Below the pieces are notes generated by a model. The model did no database searches, was not told the origin of the DNA, and saw nothing but the letters and a program-made list of their open reading frames with translations. 49,878 bases of DNA from an uncultured Bacteroidales bacterium (lineage in GTDB: Bacteria > Bacteroidota > Bacteroidia > Bacteroidales > Bacteroidaceae): assembly GCA_902784475.1 (NCBI GenBank), contig CACZUX010000006.1:1-49878 (forward strand), given 5' to 3'. The position numbers and the translations under genes were made by a program. Positions within the stretch are counted from its first letter, which is position 1; the number at the start of each line of letters is the position of its first letter. Shown here one piece after another: positions 16,528-25,320 of the stretch.

Positions 16528-19166
16528 GGATACACGGGGCGTTGGTCATACTGCAAATATTCGATACCCCACTGATAGAAGAGTCCGGAGGGCGCAAACC
16601 AGATGTTGCTGATGCCGTCCAAATAGGGAATGAGGCGACCCCAAACAAACTGCCCCACCTGAGTCGACTCAAACACGGCATTGATGCTTTCGGGCTTAGT
16701 AAGCGCCTGCGTAAGCGGCAGCCCGTTGAAACGCAGGCGGTCAAGCTCATTCTCGCTGAAAAGACGTATCAATGAAGGGGCCGCTGCGTCCGAACGGGCA
16801 AGAAGTGCCCAATAAGTACGCCCGTCTTCAGGAGTGTCAAGGTCGAAGAATTCGATTGCAGCATCGTTATTGCCAAGCGCTTTAACCACCTGGCCGAAAT
16901 CAATGCTCATGGCCTCGGTGAAGTCGCCGAATTCCTTACTGCCGCGCACTAATTCGCGCTCCAGACGACTGGCACTGCTCTGCAGAGACGGTAAACGGTT
17001 GCGCGTCTCCTCAGAAGGATTACGCCAAGCCTGCTCGATCTCCTGGCGAATGGCCACGAGACGATCGTACTTATCACGCAAATCCGCGCTCGCCGTGCGG
17101 GCAAGCAGATTGCGGAAATCCACTTCGGAATTAAGCAGGAGTCCCTTGGTGAAAAGCAGACTGTTGTAAGCGTCAACAAGCGCAGAGTCAACATTCTCCA
17201 TCAAACAGGCCATTGCCGGCGCTGCGCGGAAAATATAGTTCTTTGTGCCCCAATAGAGCTCACGGCCACGCGTCGTGAGGTGGGAGAAGTTGCTTCTCAC
17301 GTTTTGCATCTGCATGGACAAAGCCTGGTGGAAAAGGCTCTGCGCTTCATACTTCTTGCCCATACGGAGATAAAGGTTGGACATATTGAAGAGCAAAGTG
17401 ACATTGTCCGGATGCATGTCGCCCAAAATACGCCGTTGTATGGTGTCGGCACGCTCGTAAAGCGCCGCTGCCCGCTCAAGGCTGTCGCGCTTCACCTCAT
17501 AGAGCGCCTGGTTGGTGAGCATCTTGGCGAAAAAAGAGCTGCCGACATTGCCGGTCTTCTCAAATCTCTCCACCGCCTCGCGGGAGGTGTTGAGGGCCTC
17601 CTCGTAAGCTCCGTTCGCGTAATAATATATGGAAAGGCTGTTGAGCGCCAACGCACGGGCTTCGTCATGACCGGGCACCTGCTCATAAAGACTCAGAGCC
17701 AAACGGCAACTGTCAATAGCCTCGGGAAGCATGTTCAAGTGGTAGAGATATCCGGAGATATCTTTCAGGCTGGTGGCCTCGGAGGCTACATCTTTGCGCA
17801 GGCGGAAAATCGCCAATGCCTGATTCTCGAAGGCGAGCGCCTGACGGTAGTTGCCGTTGGCCGCCATGATGGAGGCCTGCTTGCTGAGCGACTGGGCATA
17901 GCGTGCATCACCACGGTTCACCTGCTCCGACACAGTCGTCTGCAACTGCACACTGATATTGGCTGCCTGCTCAAGATTACCCGTACGGGAGTGTGCTGCA
18001 GAAATCTCACTCATGCAGTTCAGATATCCGGTGCTGCCCTTACCCTCAATCTTCTCATATATCGGAGCTGCACGCTGCCACAAAGCAATGGCCTCATCGT
18101 AGCGCTCCCTATGTTTTTCGAATGAAGCGGCGTTGGATACCAAGCGGGCAAAGTTGAGGCTTTGCGTCTCCTCATTTGTCTCGTAGATGGAGATGGCCTC
18201 GCGGGCATATTCCAAAGCCTGCTCATAGTTGCCGGCATTGGCGAGACGAACGGCCTGATTGCTGAGAATTGAAGCGTAGTGCACGGTGTTCTTCTGCAGA
18301 TTTTTCATTGTCTGTAGAGACTGTTTGCCATACTTCTGCGCCTTCACCATGTCGCCGGACAAAGAATAATAAAGCACCAGATTGTTCATCGCCTGTGCAT
18401 AGGCGGTACTGTTCTTGGAGAGCACCTGCACAGCCTGCTCGCCCAACTCAACGGCAAAAGCCCGGTCGCCGGGTGCATTGCGCGTGGTGTAGTAGCCGGC
18501 AAGGTTGCTTAACGTAACTCCGTAGTGGTCATGCTTCTTGCCAAGGTATTTCTCATAAATCTCAAGCGCTTCGTTACATTTGGCAATGGCTTCATCGTAG
18601 TTGCCCCGCTGATTCTCCAACGACGCCATGAGATTAAGCGTCTCTGCGACATGACTCCTGTTTAGATTGGGGGCTGTGCGACGAACTTCCGCCACACGCT
18701 CAAACTGGCGCATCGCCTCATCAAGCTTGCCCTTGCGCTGGAGTGAGAGTGCACAATGGGTGAGCGCCACTGTATATTCGTGTGTCTGACGCGATTCCTC
18801 GGTGACACACATTGAAACGTATCTTTGAAACGCCTCATCTGCCTGAGCTTGTCCTCCCCTGCGAGAAGCGCTTGCTGCCTCCTCATAGTATTTAGACAAT
18901 ACGTCGGCAACTTCGCTTTTGGCTTTGTAGAACGCACTTCTGGCTTTTTCGTAACGTACTGTGTTCTTCTCGTCGGGAGAAACGTTTTTCAGATAATAGT
19001 CAAAAGCATTATATGCATCTACATATCGGCGCTCCTTCAAACATTGGAAACCGGCGTCATGGCAGATTGCCACGCTGTCCACACTCTCGGCATGCGACAC
19101 AATACATGTCAAAAACAACACGGTGAAAATGCCGAGGCAGCGAGAATATGGGCGAAAGAGTGTCAT
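16512..19166 (-). CDS. Secreted TPR protein with truncated CHAT domain (N-terminal part of split gene)
   Basis: 884 residues. A signal peptide (about 1-27, ending VSHAES) shows export. Residues 30-640 are a long series of tetratricopeptide repeats of the CHAT-associated type (for example AKCNEALEIYEKYLGKKH and ALYERADTIQRRILGDMHPDN). After a helical linker comes the start of a CHAT domain: WGRLIPYLDGISNIWFAPSG and FYQWGIEYLQY. The frame then ends with PPPNC, where the family normally has an SSTR-L motif followed by the catalytic half; that half is found in the -1 frame at 15619-16527. An intact protein would be about 1185 residues. TPRs probably bind a partner or substrate that controls the protease in the periplasm or at the surface. 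ATGA overlap with the upstream FecR-like gene. Confidence 0.85.
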   Translation of the reverse strand: MTLFRPYSRCLGIFTVLFLTCIVSHAESVDSVAICHDAGFQCLKERRYVDAYNAFDYYLKNVSPDEKNTVRYEKARSAFYKAKSEVADVLSKYYEEAASASRRGGQAQADEAFQRYVSMCVTEESRQTHEYTVALTHCALSLQRKGKLDEAMRQFERVAEVRRTAPNLNRSHVAETLNLMASLENQRGNYDEAIAKCNEALEIYEKYLGKKHDHYGVTLSNLAGYYTTRNAPGDRAFAVELGEQAVQVLSKNSTAYAQAMNNLVLYYSLSGDMVKAQKYGKQSLQTMKNLQKNTVHYASILSNQAVRLANAGNYEQALEYAREAISIYETNEETQSLNFARLVSNAASFEKHRERYDEAIALWQRAAPIYEKIEGKGSTGYLNCMSEISAAHSRTGNLEQAANISVQLQTTVSEQVNRGDARYAQSLSKQASIMAANGNYRQALAFENQALAIFRLRKDVASEATSLKDISGYLYHLNMLPEAIDSCRLALSLYEQVPGHDEARALALNSLSIYYYANGAYEEALNTSREAVERFEKTGNVGSSFFAKMLTNQALYEVKRDSLERAAALYERADTIQRRILGDMHPDNVTLLFNMSNLYLRMGKKYEAQSLFHQALSMQMQNVRSNFSHLTTRGRELYWGTKNYIFRAAPAMACLMENVDSALVDAYNSLLFTKGLLLNSEVDFRNLLARTASADLRDKYDRLVAIRQEIEQAWRNPSEETRNRLPSLQSSASRLERELVRGSKEFGDFTEAMSIDFGQVVKALGNNDAAIEFFDLDTPEDGRTYWALLARSDAAAPSLIRLFSENELDRLRFNGLPLTQALTKPESINAVFESTQVGQFVWGRLIPYLDGISNIWFAPSGLFYQWGIEYLQYDQRPVYPPPNC

Positions 19167-19609
19167 TTCTCAATAGACGTAGAGTCGAGCGTGTGTATGA
19201 TGCTGTCAATACTGCGATAAACGGTGGCCGAGCCATCCTCGGTCTGCTCCACTCGCGACTTCTTATTTACCATTTTAGCAAGCATATATCTCATATACTG
19301 CTTTGTGACGCTCGTCACGCAAGTCTGCTCGTTGCGCTTCATGTACTTTTCCAAAGTGCCGGAATAAACGCCCTTTATCGTGTACATCTTCATCTCTTTG
19401 GGATTGAGCAGGGTCACTGATGACTTTGCTGAAACAGTCAAGATGTTGTCCTCCGTGAGCGCTTGCCCCTTTACAAGTTCTACACGTTTTTTTCCATCGT
19501 GAAGGCGCACAACGCCGTCAATACTTGACACATAATAATTTGCCGACTCCTGGCTATACATAACCGAGGATGTTAAAAGGAACACAAGAAAAAATGTTAT
19601 CTGTTTCAT
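19163..19609 (-). CDS. Small secreted FecR-like protein
   Basis: 148 residues with a signal peptide (MKQITFFLVFLLTSSVMYSQ). The mature part opens with a beta-rich segment, VSSIDGVVRLHDGKKRVELVKGQALTED and then SSVTLLNPKEMKMY, reminiscent of FecR-type domains, which form small beta barrels in signalling proteins. The C-terminal 60 residues are helical and charged. There is no membrane anchor after the signal peptide. It overlaps the CHASE2 gene upstream and the TPR-CHAT gene downstream by 4 bp each, so stoichiometric production with both is likely. It may be an adaptor between sensor and protease. Assignment to FecR is by pattern only. Confidence 0.65.
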   Translation of the reverse strand: MKQITFFLVFLLTSSVMYSQESANYYVSSIDGVVRLHDGKKRVELVKGQALTEDNILTVSAKSSVTLLNPKEMKMYTIKGVYSGTLEKYMKRNEQTCVTSVTKQYMRYMLAKMVNKKSRVEQTEDGSATVYRSIDSIIHTLDSTSIEK

Positions 19610-20868
19610 AGTTCTATAGTTGATTGTTGCATATCTATTTTTCCAGTCGTTTTCGCCTTACTTTCGTAGCGATAAAGCGATTCCTCGGCCACATCGCGAA
19701 GGAAGCGGGGATAGGCATAGTCGCCAATCAGGTTAACCATGACAGAGTAAAGCAAACGCGCCGTGCCCAAAAGCGCCATACACAATATTGCCCATTTCAC
19801 GTCGAGGTTAATGTTGTCGCGCATGTAAAGCATGAAACTTGCTCCCACAAGCACTATCACCATAGTAAAGAATATCACACTTGACGTGACGCCCATGCGA
19901 CCGAGACATTTTACGCTGCCCAAACGATGGCGCACCGTCGTGTCGAAGGCATAGGCCTGTGTAATCTGCGTGAAGAGCGTCACCAAAAGTGAAAACGCCC
20001 AGATTACCCACACTGGGAGTGTCGTCGGTGCCTGGTGTTCGACCATCGTCTTCACCGTGTAGGCCAACACATACAGACCGGGAATATGGCCTAAGGGGGT
20101 ATAATGCTTATCCCGCTCCTCCTGTACGGCTCCCAAGAGCACAATATGCCCTTTGATTAGGCCTGCATATTCAATAATGCTGTCATAAGGGACGACCGGA
20201 AATTTCACTGCCTGGTAATTAATGACACAGCTCATGTCATTGTCCATGGCCGGCTCAACCCCGGTATGCAGCCTCGCCACCCTTGCCGGAAGCGAGTACA
20301 CCCTCCGACCTTCTGACTTACGCCGCACCCCGAAACGCCTCACGGTGCCGCCATTCACATCGCGTTCTACATTGGTAAAACCCTCGTCGACAAGGCAGGA
20401 AGTGGTAAAGAAGGAGTGATTGGTCTCGCGGAACTGCTCAGCATCATCGTTCCAGTCCTTCAGTTTGCAAGCCCACACTGTGTGCACCTTCGATTTCTTT
20501 GCGACCTCTATCAGTCGCCTATTGCCAAAGCTGTCATCGCGCTCGCCATCAAACACGATGTCAATACCCAACACCGAAGGTCCAAGACTCTCTATCTGCT
20601 CAATAATATCAGCAATTTTCCCACGTTCATAGACCTTCGACATATCCACCAAAGTGATGAGAGCATCCCGTTCCTTTTGCGCCTTTGACTTGCTGATATC
20701 GTAATAAATATCAGTCATCGAGAAATTGCTCAACGAACGCGCTAAGGGGTTGAGAAACGATACACTGAAAGAAAGCTCTAACAGCGACGTTGCCAACAAC
20801 ACCACCATCAAAACCACCATCACGTGGTCAATCGCGTGAAGCCACACAAATCTGGCAAAATTCCTCAT
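19606..20868 (-). CDS. CHASE2-domain membrane sensor without an output domain
   Basis: 420 residues. An N-terminal membrane helix (about 14-34) is followed by an extracytoplasmic CHASE2 domain: DIYYDISKSK, LITLVDMSKVYERGKIADII, LGIDIVFDG, and the later LIKGHIVLLGAVQEERDKHYTPLG and GLYVLAYTVKTMV. Three more membrane helices follow, at about 287-305, 330-350 and 357-380, as in all CHASE2 proteins. Normally a kinase, cyclase or diguanylate cyclase comes next; here only a short polar tail of about 45 residues remains. The signal may therefore pass across the membrane outward to its secreted partners. Starts 18 bp after the OmpA-like gene. Confidence 0.82.
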   Translation of the reverse strand: MRNFARFVWLHAIDHVMVVLMVVLLATSLLELSFSVSFLNPLARSLSNFSMTDIYYDISKSKAQKERDALITLVDMSKVYERGKIADIIEQIESLGPSVLGIDIVFDGERDDSFGNRRLIEVAKKSKVHTVWACKLKDWNDDAEQFRETNHSFFTTSCLVDEGFTNVERDVNGGTVRRFGVRRKSEGRRVYSLPARVARLHTGVEPAMDNDMSCVINYQAVKFPVVPYDSIIEYAGLIKGHIVLLGAVQEERDKHYTPLGHIPGLYVLAYTVKTMVEHQAPTTLPVWVIWAFSLLVTLFTQITQAYAFDTTVRHRLGSVKCLGRMGVTSSVIFFTMVIVLVGASFMLYMRDNINLDVKWAILCMALLGTARLLYSVMVNLIGDYAYPRFLRDVAEESLYRYESKAKTTGKIDMQQSTIEL

Positions 20869-20886
20869 TTCGAATACTCAAGAAGA

Positions 20887-21990
20887 TTATTGCTCCTCAG
20901 CTATCACGATAGCCACGCGGCTCTTCTCGTTGTCGCCATAAGGCATCACCGTGTCACCCTTAGAATCTACGGTGATTCGGCTTAAATCAATGCCGCCCTC
21001 GTTGATGAGCTTAGCCACAGTCTCTGCCCTGCCCCGAGCGTATTTGGCATTCTTTTCTGCATTGCCCGTGCCGGCATCTGCATGTCCGGTGACGCTTACT
21101 GTTGCTGTGGGATGTGACTTCAACCAAGCGATGACGTCGTCAATCTTACCACGCTCACCATCTTCCACCTCCGTCTTTCCAATTTTGAAGAAGATATCTT
21201 TCTGTATCTGTTCGAGCTTTTTGGCTTGAACCACCGGAGCGTCCGTAACGACATCGGCATTAGCGTCCTCCTGATATTCCTCTACGGAAGCTACAACAAC
21301 AGGCTCTGTGTAAGTTCTCTTTTTATACCCGAAACGATAGGCAAAGCCCACCTGAGCAGTGATCTGCCAATCATCACAGTCAGACCTTTTGCTGTTAAAA
21401 CGGTCGCTCAAACTGTTGGCGTCTGCCTCAATGTTCATGCTCCAGTGCTTGCTGATTCTGTAGTCCACCATGAGGCCGACACGCAGATTGTGGCTGAATT
21501 TAGTACCGGTCCACGCATCAGTGAGAACATTTGCACCCAACGAGTTGTTTATGGTACGGGCATCATCATTGTTCCACGCCGTATTCAAACCGACACCGGC
21601 AATGGCATAAATGCCCCAAGGGCTGTATTTCAACGACGGAATAAAGCCCAAAACATTCATCATCAGGTCGATATCTGTCGTAATATAATTATAGTCATAA
21701 CGATAGTCTCTTTCGGGCAGCGACAATCCACCTTTGTTCCACGCCCCGTTCACATGAAGTCGCGCTCCAAAAGCACGGGTGAACATGGCACCGAAACTTG
21801 CACTGGCCGTACCGGTGATAATATCAGCTTGAGAATAGTTGGTAAGTGTTGTCTGCATGCCGCCCTGCAGACCCACGAACATGTAAGGGAAGGGCTTATA
21901 ATCTAAGCCGGCATCTTCCGCCTGGGCTGAGGCCGTAAGAGAACCACACAATGCCATAAACAACATGGCAAGAATCTTCTTTGTTTTCAT
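20887..21990 (-). CDS. OmpA-family outer-membrane protein
   Basis: 367 residues. The signal peptide (MKTKKILAMLFMALCGSLTASAQ) is followed by an eight-stranded barrel-like region to about residue 225 with alternating aromatic residues (FVGLQGGMQTTL, WSMNIEADANSL, QVGFAYRFGYKK). A proline/valine-rich linker comes next, then an OmpA C-terminal peptidoglycan-binding domain (about 250-365; VTGHADAGTGNAEKN, YARGRAETVAKLI). This is the normal build of Bacteroidales OmpA proteins that tether the outer membrane to the wall. It is the first gene of the CHASE2/FecR-like/TPR-CHAT operon and has a consensus promoter. Confidence 0.87.
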   Translation of the reverse strand: MKTKKILAMLFMALCGSLTASAQAEDAGLDYKPFPYMFVGLQGGMQTTLTNYSQADIITGTASASFGAMFTRAFGARLHVNGAWNKGGLSLPERDYRYDYNYITTDIDLMMNVLGFIPSLKYSPWGIYAIAGVGLNTAWNNDDARTINNSLGANVLTDAWTGTKFSHNLRVGLMVDYRISKHWSMNIEADANSLSDRFNSKRSDCDDWQITAQVGFAYRFGYKKRTYTEPVVVASVEEYQEDANADVVTDAPVVQAKKLEQIQKDIFFKIGKTEVEDGERGKIDDVIAWLKSHPTATVSVTGHADAGTGNAEKNAKYARGRAETVAKLINEGGIDLSRITVDSKGDTVMPYGDNEKSRVAIVIAEEQ

Positions 21991-22046
21991 GATAATATTT
22001 ACTGTTTATTATTTTTTCCTGTGATTATTTTTCCAAATTCCGCGCA

Positions 22047-22077
22047 CAAAGATAGACATTTTTTATCATTTTACAAA
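22047..22077 (-). promoter_or_regulatory. Promoter of the OmpA/CHASE2/CHAT operon
   Basis: On the minus strand TTTG (22077-22074) and TATCTTTG (22054-22047) are separated by 19 bp, 57 nt upstream of ATG 21990. It is the only consensus promoter seen for the four genes. The rest of the 21991-22186 gap is AT-rich without a gene. Confidence 0.7.
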
Positions 22078-22186
22078 AAAAAGTATAAAAACATCAGCAA
22101 AATTCGTTAAAAATTGTTGTTTTATAAAAAAAATAAGCTGAAAACAGATTTCTACATGCCATCGGCTGCACTCAAAGGGATTTGTT

Positions 22187-23443
22187 TCAAGCCCAGAGAC
22201 ATGGTGAAAAGAACCTGCGACCGTCTATGTTGAGAACGCAGGCATGCAACATGAGACGCGGAGAAGAAGCTGCGCCGGAAGAGCTGCCGTAGAGCGGGTC
22301 GCCCAAAATGGGATTGTCAAGTCCTTCGGGGTGGGCGCAATGAACACGCAGTTGGTGGGTGCGTCCGGTGTGAGGCGTCAGCTGTACCGAAGCATGTCCG
22401 TTGACATTACCCACCACGCGGCAATGGGTCAGCGCCTTCTTACCGTAGCGCTCCGAGACCGTCTGACGGGGGCGGTGGAAAATGTCCAGGCAAAGGGGCA
22501 AGGCAATGTCACACTCCGTCCCAACTGGCATCTCACGCTCCAAAAGCGCAACATAATGTTTCTCCACCCGACGGCCCTCAAAAAGACTCCGAAGGCGACT
22601 CAAATCTGCCGGATTCTTCGCCAAAAGCAGCAAACCGGAAGTGTCGCGGTCGAGACGGTGTACCGCTGTATGTCCGGTGACGGACTCCACCGAAGGAAGG
22701 AACTCCTTGCCCGGCACGGAAAGCAATCCGGAGGGCTTATCCACCACCAGCATACACTCATCTTCATAGACCGTGCGCAACAGAGGGATCAGGCGTACGC
22801 TTTCCGCCAAACGGGGGTCGGGCTCCACGTCGTCCAAGCCCTGAAGCATGAACTGCAGAACAGGACGGCAACGGCCGGCACAGGGCGGGGAGAATTCCCC
22901 CGTGGCCGCATCCCACTCCGCCACTGCAAGCGGGGTGAGGCCGCGCCGGTAAGCCTCTTGAAGCAGTTTGGGCGCACAACAGTCGCCCATGCCGCTTTGG
23001 CATAAATTGAGGGGCACCAAATCAGGGAGCGCACGCTCTTCACCCCGGGCGTTTAAGAAACGGTACTGGCGGAAAAGCCAGTCCTGAAGTGCCCGAGACC
23101 GTTGCTTGCGCTCGCAGCGCAGGCGGCACTCCTCCTCGGTCGCCTCCGAGGCCGGATGACCCAAGACGTCAAGGCGGGCATTGATGGCCGAGATGGCGGC
23201 CTCCTCTTCCAAAAACCAACTGCCGGGCTGCATGAGGTCGAAGACGGGAGGGACAAAGCCCTCCTGACGGGTCTGCCCGCCTAAAGTGCCGGAGAAAGCG
23301 GCCAGAAAACCGCCCTCGTATAGCAACACGCCCAGCGTTTTGCCGCAGCGAAGCTCCGCCTGCCACTGAGGCCGCTCTCTAAGTCGCGCCGTCACAGAGG
23401 CCATGGCCGGGCGACAAGCCTCATCGAAGGTGAAAATCTTCAT
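22187..23443 (-). CDS. RluA-family RNA pseudouridine synthase with long N-terminal extension
   Basis: 418 residues from ATG 23443, which overlaps the WbqC stop (ATGA); a longer frame to 23656 is rejected as it runs antisense-free through the WbqC coding region. The C-terminal half is an RluA-type catalytic domain: PSGLLSVPGK, the motif HRLDRDTSGLLLLAKN with the catalytic Asp, and LTPHTGRTHQLRVH. The N-terminal 190 residues are of an extension type found in some Bacteroidales pseudouridine synthases and include a Cys-rich segment (LCQSGMGDCCAPK and CAGRC). It modifies rRNA or tRNA uridines; the site cannot be inferred. Confidence 0.85.
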   Translation of the reverse strand: MKIFTFDEACRPAMASVTARLRERPQWQAELRCGKTLGVLLYEGGFLAAFSGTLGGQTRQEGFVPPVFDLMQPGSWFLEEEAAISAINARLDVLGHPASEATEEECRLRCERKQRSRALQDWLFRQYRFLNARGEERALPDLVPLNLCQSGMGDCCAPKLLQEAYRRGLTPLAVAEWDAATGEFSPPCAGRCRPVLQFMLQGLDDVEPDPRLAESVRLIPLLRTVYEDECMLVVDKPSGLLSVPGKEFLPSVESVTGHTAVHRLDRDTSGLLLLAKNPADLSRLRSLFEGRRVEKHYVALLEREMPVGTECDIALPLCLDIFHRPRQTVSERYGKKALTHCRVVGNVNGHASVQLTPHTGRTHQLRVHCAHPEGLDNPILGDPLYGSSSGAASSPRLMLHACVLNIDGRRFFSPCLWA

Positions 23444-23979
23444 AGCCAAAAGACCGACTCCGGCCCCATATTGAAGAGCAAATCCACGATGGACAGGTCG
23501 GGCAGGAAGCCGTGACGCTGAGCGAACATCTGGTGGTAGGGCGTCTCGCGTCGGGCACTCGTCTCGAAAGCAGTCCGAAGGCGTTCGTTGTTCAGCCCTG
23601 TCAAAGAGAGCACCGTCTGCTGCAATTCCTCGTTGAAATCGACGATAAATGTCCATCGACGCTCTTCATAGAAGGGACGAAAGTCCTCTTCATAATAATC
23701 AAAATAGGGTGTCTGACGATAAGACGAGCAAAGGGCGTTCCAGTGCTGATGGCGCCACTCGCCGTGGTCGGAAATGCGCACATCGCGCATCAAGGAACCG
23801 GGTACCGGGTGCACCACTGGCACCGTGAGCGCCAGCGGGCCCGAAGGCGAGTCGATGTAGCAACGGTTGCGCAAGGTCTGCTTCTGCCAGCGCTCATCGC
23901 CTACAGACGGAACCGACATCCCACGCTCCCGGAGGAACGTGCGGTAGTGAGATATCGGAGCAAGATAAGCGCTATACAC
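23440..23979 (-). CDS. WbqC-family protein
   Basis: 179 residues, shorter than the typical 200-240. It shows the WbqC pattern: an N-terminal YLAPISHYRTF (normally preceded by more residues), RWQKQTLRNRCYI, LTVPVVHP, WRHQHWNALCSSYRQTPYFDYY, and a C-terminal LSIVDLLFNMGPE. The family is linked to O-antigen and other polysaccharide loci with an uncertain, possibly sugar-modifying role. In Bacteroidales it is also widespread beside signal peptidase genes; here it precedes a pseudouridine synthase gene with an ATGA overlap. No own promoter was recognised. Confidence 0.8.
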   Translation of the reverse strand: MYSAYLAPISHYRTFLRERGMSVPSVGDERWQKQTLRNRCYIDSPSGPLALTVPVVHPVPGSLMRDVRISDHGEWRHQHWNALCSSYRQTPYFDYYEEDFRPFYEERRWTFIVDFNEELQQTVLSLTGLNNERLRTAFETSARRETPYHQMFAQRHGFLPDLSIVDLLFNMGPESVFWL

Positions 23980-24158
23980 CTGTGACTATCCTATTTGTAA
24001 CTTTTGCTCTTCGCTTGTGCAGCAAAATTAACACAAAATTTTTGTTCACACGCCTTTTACACTTAAAAATAGTGGGAAAGACTCCCTTTTTTTCTCAAAA
24101 AAATTTAAAAACAAAAAAAAACTCGCCGTACAACAGAGAAAAGCATTCGTTTTTTTTG

Positions 24159-24166
24159 TATCTTTG
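24159..24166 (+). promoter_or_regulatory. -7 box of the GNAT/parE operon
   Basis: TATCTTTG ends only 8 bp before ATG 24175, so the transcript would be nearly leaderless. It overlaps the alternative GTG start at 24166. No clear -33 element. Confidence 0.5.
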
Positions 24167-24174
24167 TGGGCAGT

Positions 24175-25320
24175 ATGGCCGATATTATCATTCAGAAAGT
24201 TTCCAAAAAGGCGGATATGGAGCGATTTGTGCGCTTCAATGCCGAGCTTTACAAGGGATGTCCGTGGGCAGTCCCTGATTTTCTGGAGGATACGCTCAAC
24301 ACTTTTTCCACCGAAAAAAACGCCGCCTTTGAGTTTTGCCGGGCCGAATGGTTTCTGGCCCTGAGGGACAACAAGATTGTAGGGCGCGTAGTGGCCTTCA
24401 TCAACGATCGTGCCAACGAAAAATGGCACCGACACACCGTGCGTTTCGGTTGGATAGATTTCATCGACGACGAAGACGTGAGCCGTGCGCTGCTCGACAC
24501 CGTGGCCCAATGGGGACGCGAGCGCGGCATGACGGAGATGCACGGCCCCCTGGGCTTCACCGACATGGATCCGGAGGGCATGCTGGTGGAAGGTTTCGAA
24601 ACGCTGAGCACCATGTCCACCATCTACAACTACCCCTACTACCCCACCCATTTCGAGCACTACGGCATGGAGAAGGAAACGGACTGGCTGCAGCGCTGTG
24701 TCGCCGTGCCCCATAAAGGCGATCCCGGATGGACCCGCTACAGCAAGGTGGCCGACATGGTGAGCAAACGCTACGGGCTAAAGGTACATAAGTTCAAGTC
24801 GAAGAAAGAAATCATCTCCGGCGGCTACGATATCAAGTTTTTTGAGACCATCAACAAGAGCTACGCCCCGCTCTTCGGCTACAGCACCATGACCGACAAA
24901 CAGATGAGGTCGTACGCCGAACAGTATTTGAAATTCCTGGATCCCCGCCTGCTAAGTATTGTGGAAAACGACAAGGACGAGGTGGTGGCCGTGGCGGCCT
25001 GCATGCCCTCACTGTCGAAAGCCATGCAGAAAGCCGATGGCAAACTGCTGCCCTGGGGCTGGTGGCATCTGCTGAAAGCACTCTATTGGAAACACGACGA
25101 CATCTTGGATTTGCTGCTCATCGGCGTGGTGCCGGAGTATCAGGACAAGGGCGCCGTTACACTGATATTCGCCGATTTGCTGCCTACTATAGACGAAATG
25201 GGATTCAAGTGGGCTGAAGTGCACCCGCAACTGGAGGACAACACGCGCGGACTGGGCATTTGGGATGTCTTCAACAGCACAATACACAAACGTCGCAGAG
25301 CATGGAAGAAAACGCTGTAA
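24175..25320 (+). CDS. GNAT-fold N-acetyltransferase-like protein (YghO-like)
   Basis: 381 residues from ATG 24175; the GTG at 24166 lies within the promoter and is rejected. Two GNAT-like halves are seen: [21 protein letters not shown] in the first, and [24 protein letters not shown] with the acetyl-CoA loop-like Q-x-x-G in the second. Motifs such as [19 protein letters not shown] and YNYPYYP are shared by the YghO group of uncharacterised acyltransferase-like proteins. The substrate is unknown. The 3' end overlaps parE by 19 bp, which indicates co-transcription with parE, coaD and the S41 protease. Confidence 0.75.
   Translation: MADIIIQKVSKKADMERFVRFNAELYKGCPWAVPDFLEDTLNTFSTEKNAAFEFCRAEWFLALRDNKIVGRVVAFINDRANEKWHRHTVRFGWIDFIDDEDVSRALLDTVAQWGRERGMTEMHGPLGFTDMDPEGMLVEGFETLSTMSTIYNYPYYPTHFEHYGMEKETDWLQRCVAVPHKGDPGWTRYSKVADMVSKRYGLKVHKFKSKKEIISGGYDIKFFETINKSYAPLFGYSTMTDKQMRSYAEQYLKFLDPRLLSIVENDKDEVVAVAACMPSLSKAMQKADGKLLPWGWWHLLKALYWKHDDILDLLLIGVVPEYQDKGAVTLIFADLLPTIDEMGFKWAEVHPQLEDNTRGLGIWDVFNSTIHKRRRAWKKTL

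Noticed and set aside
16512..16536. Programmed -1 frameshift in the CHAT gene
   Set aside because: There is no canonical X-XXY-YYZ heptamer and no clear downstream pseudoknot at the join; a mutation or assembly error is simpler.
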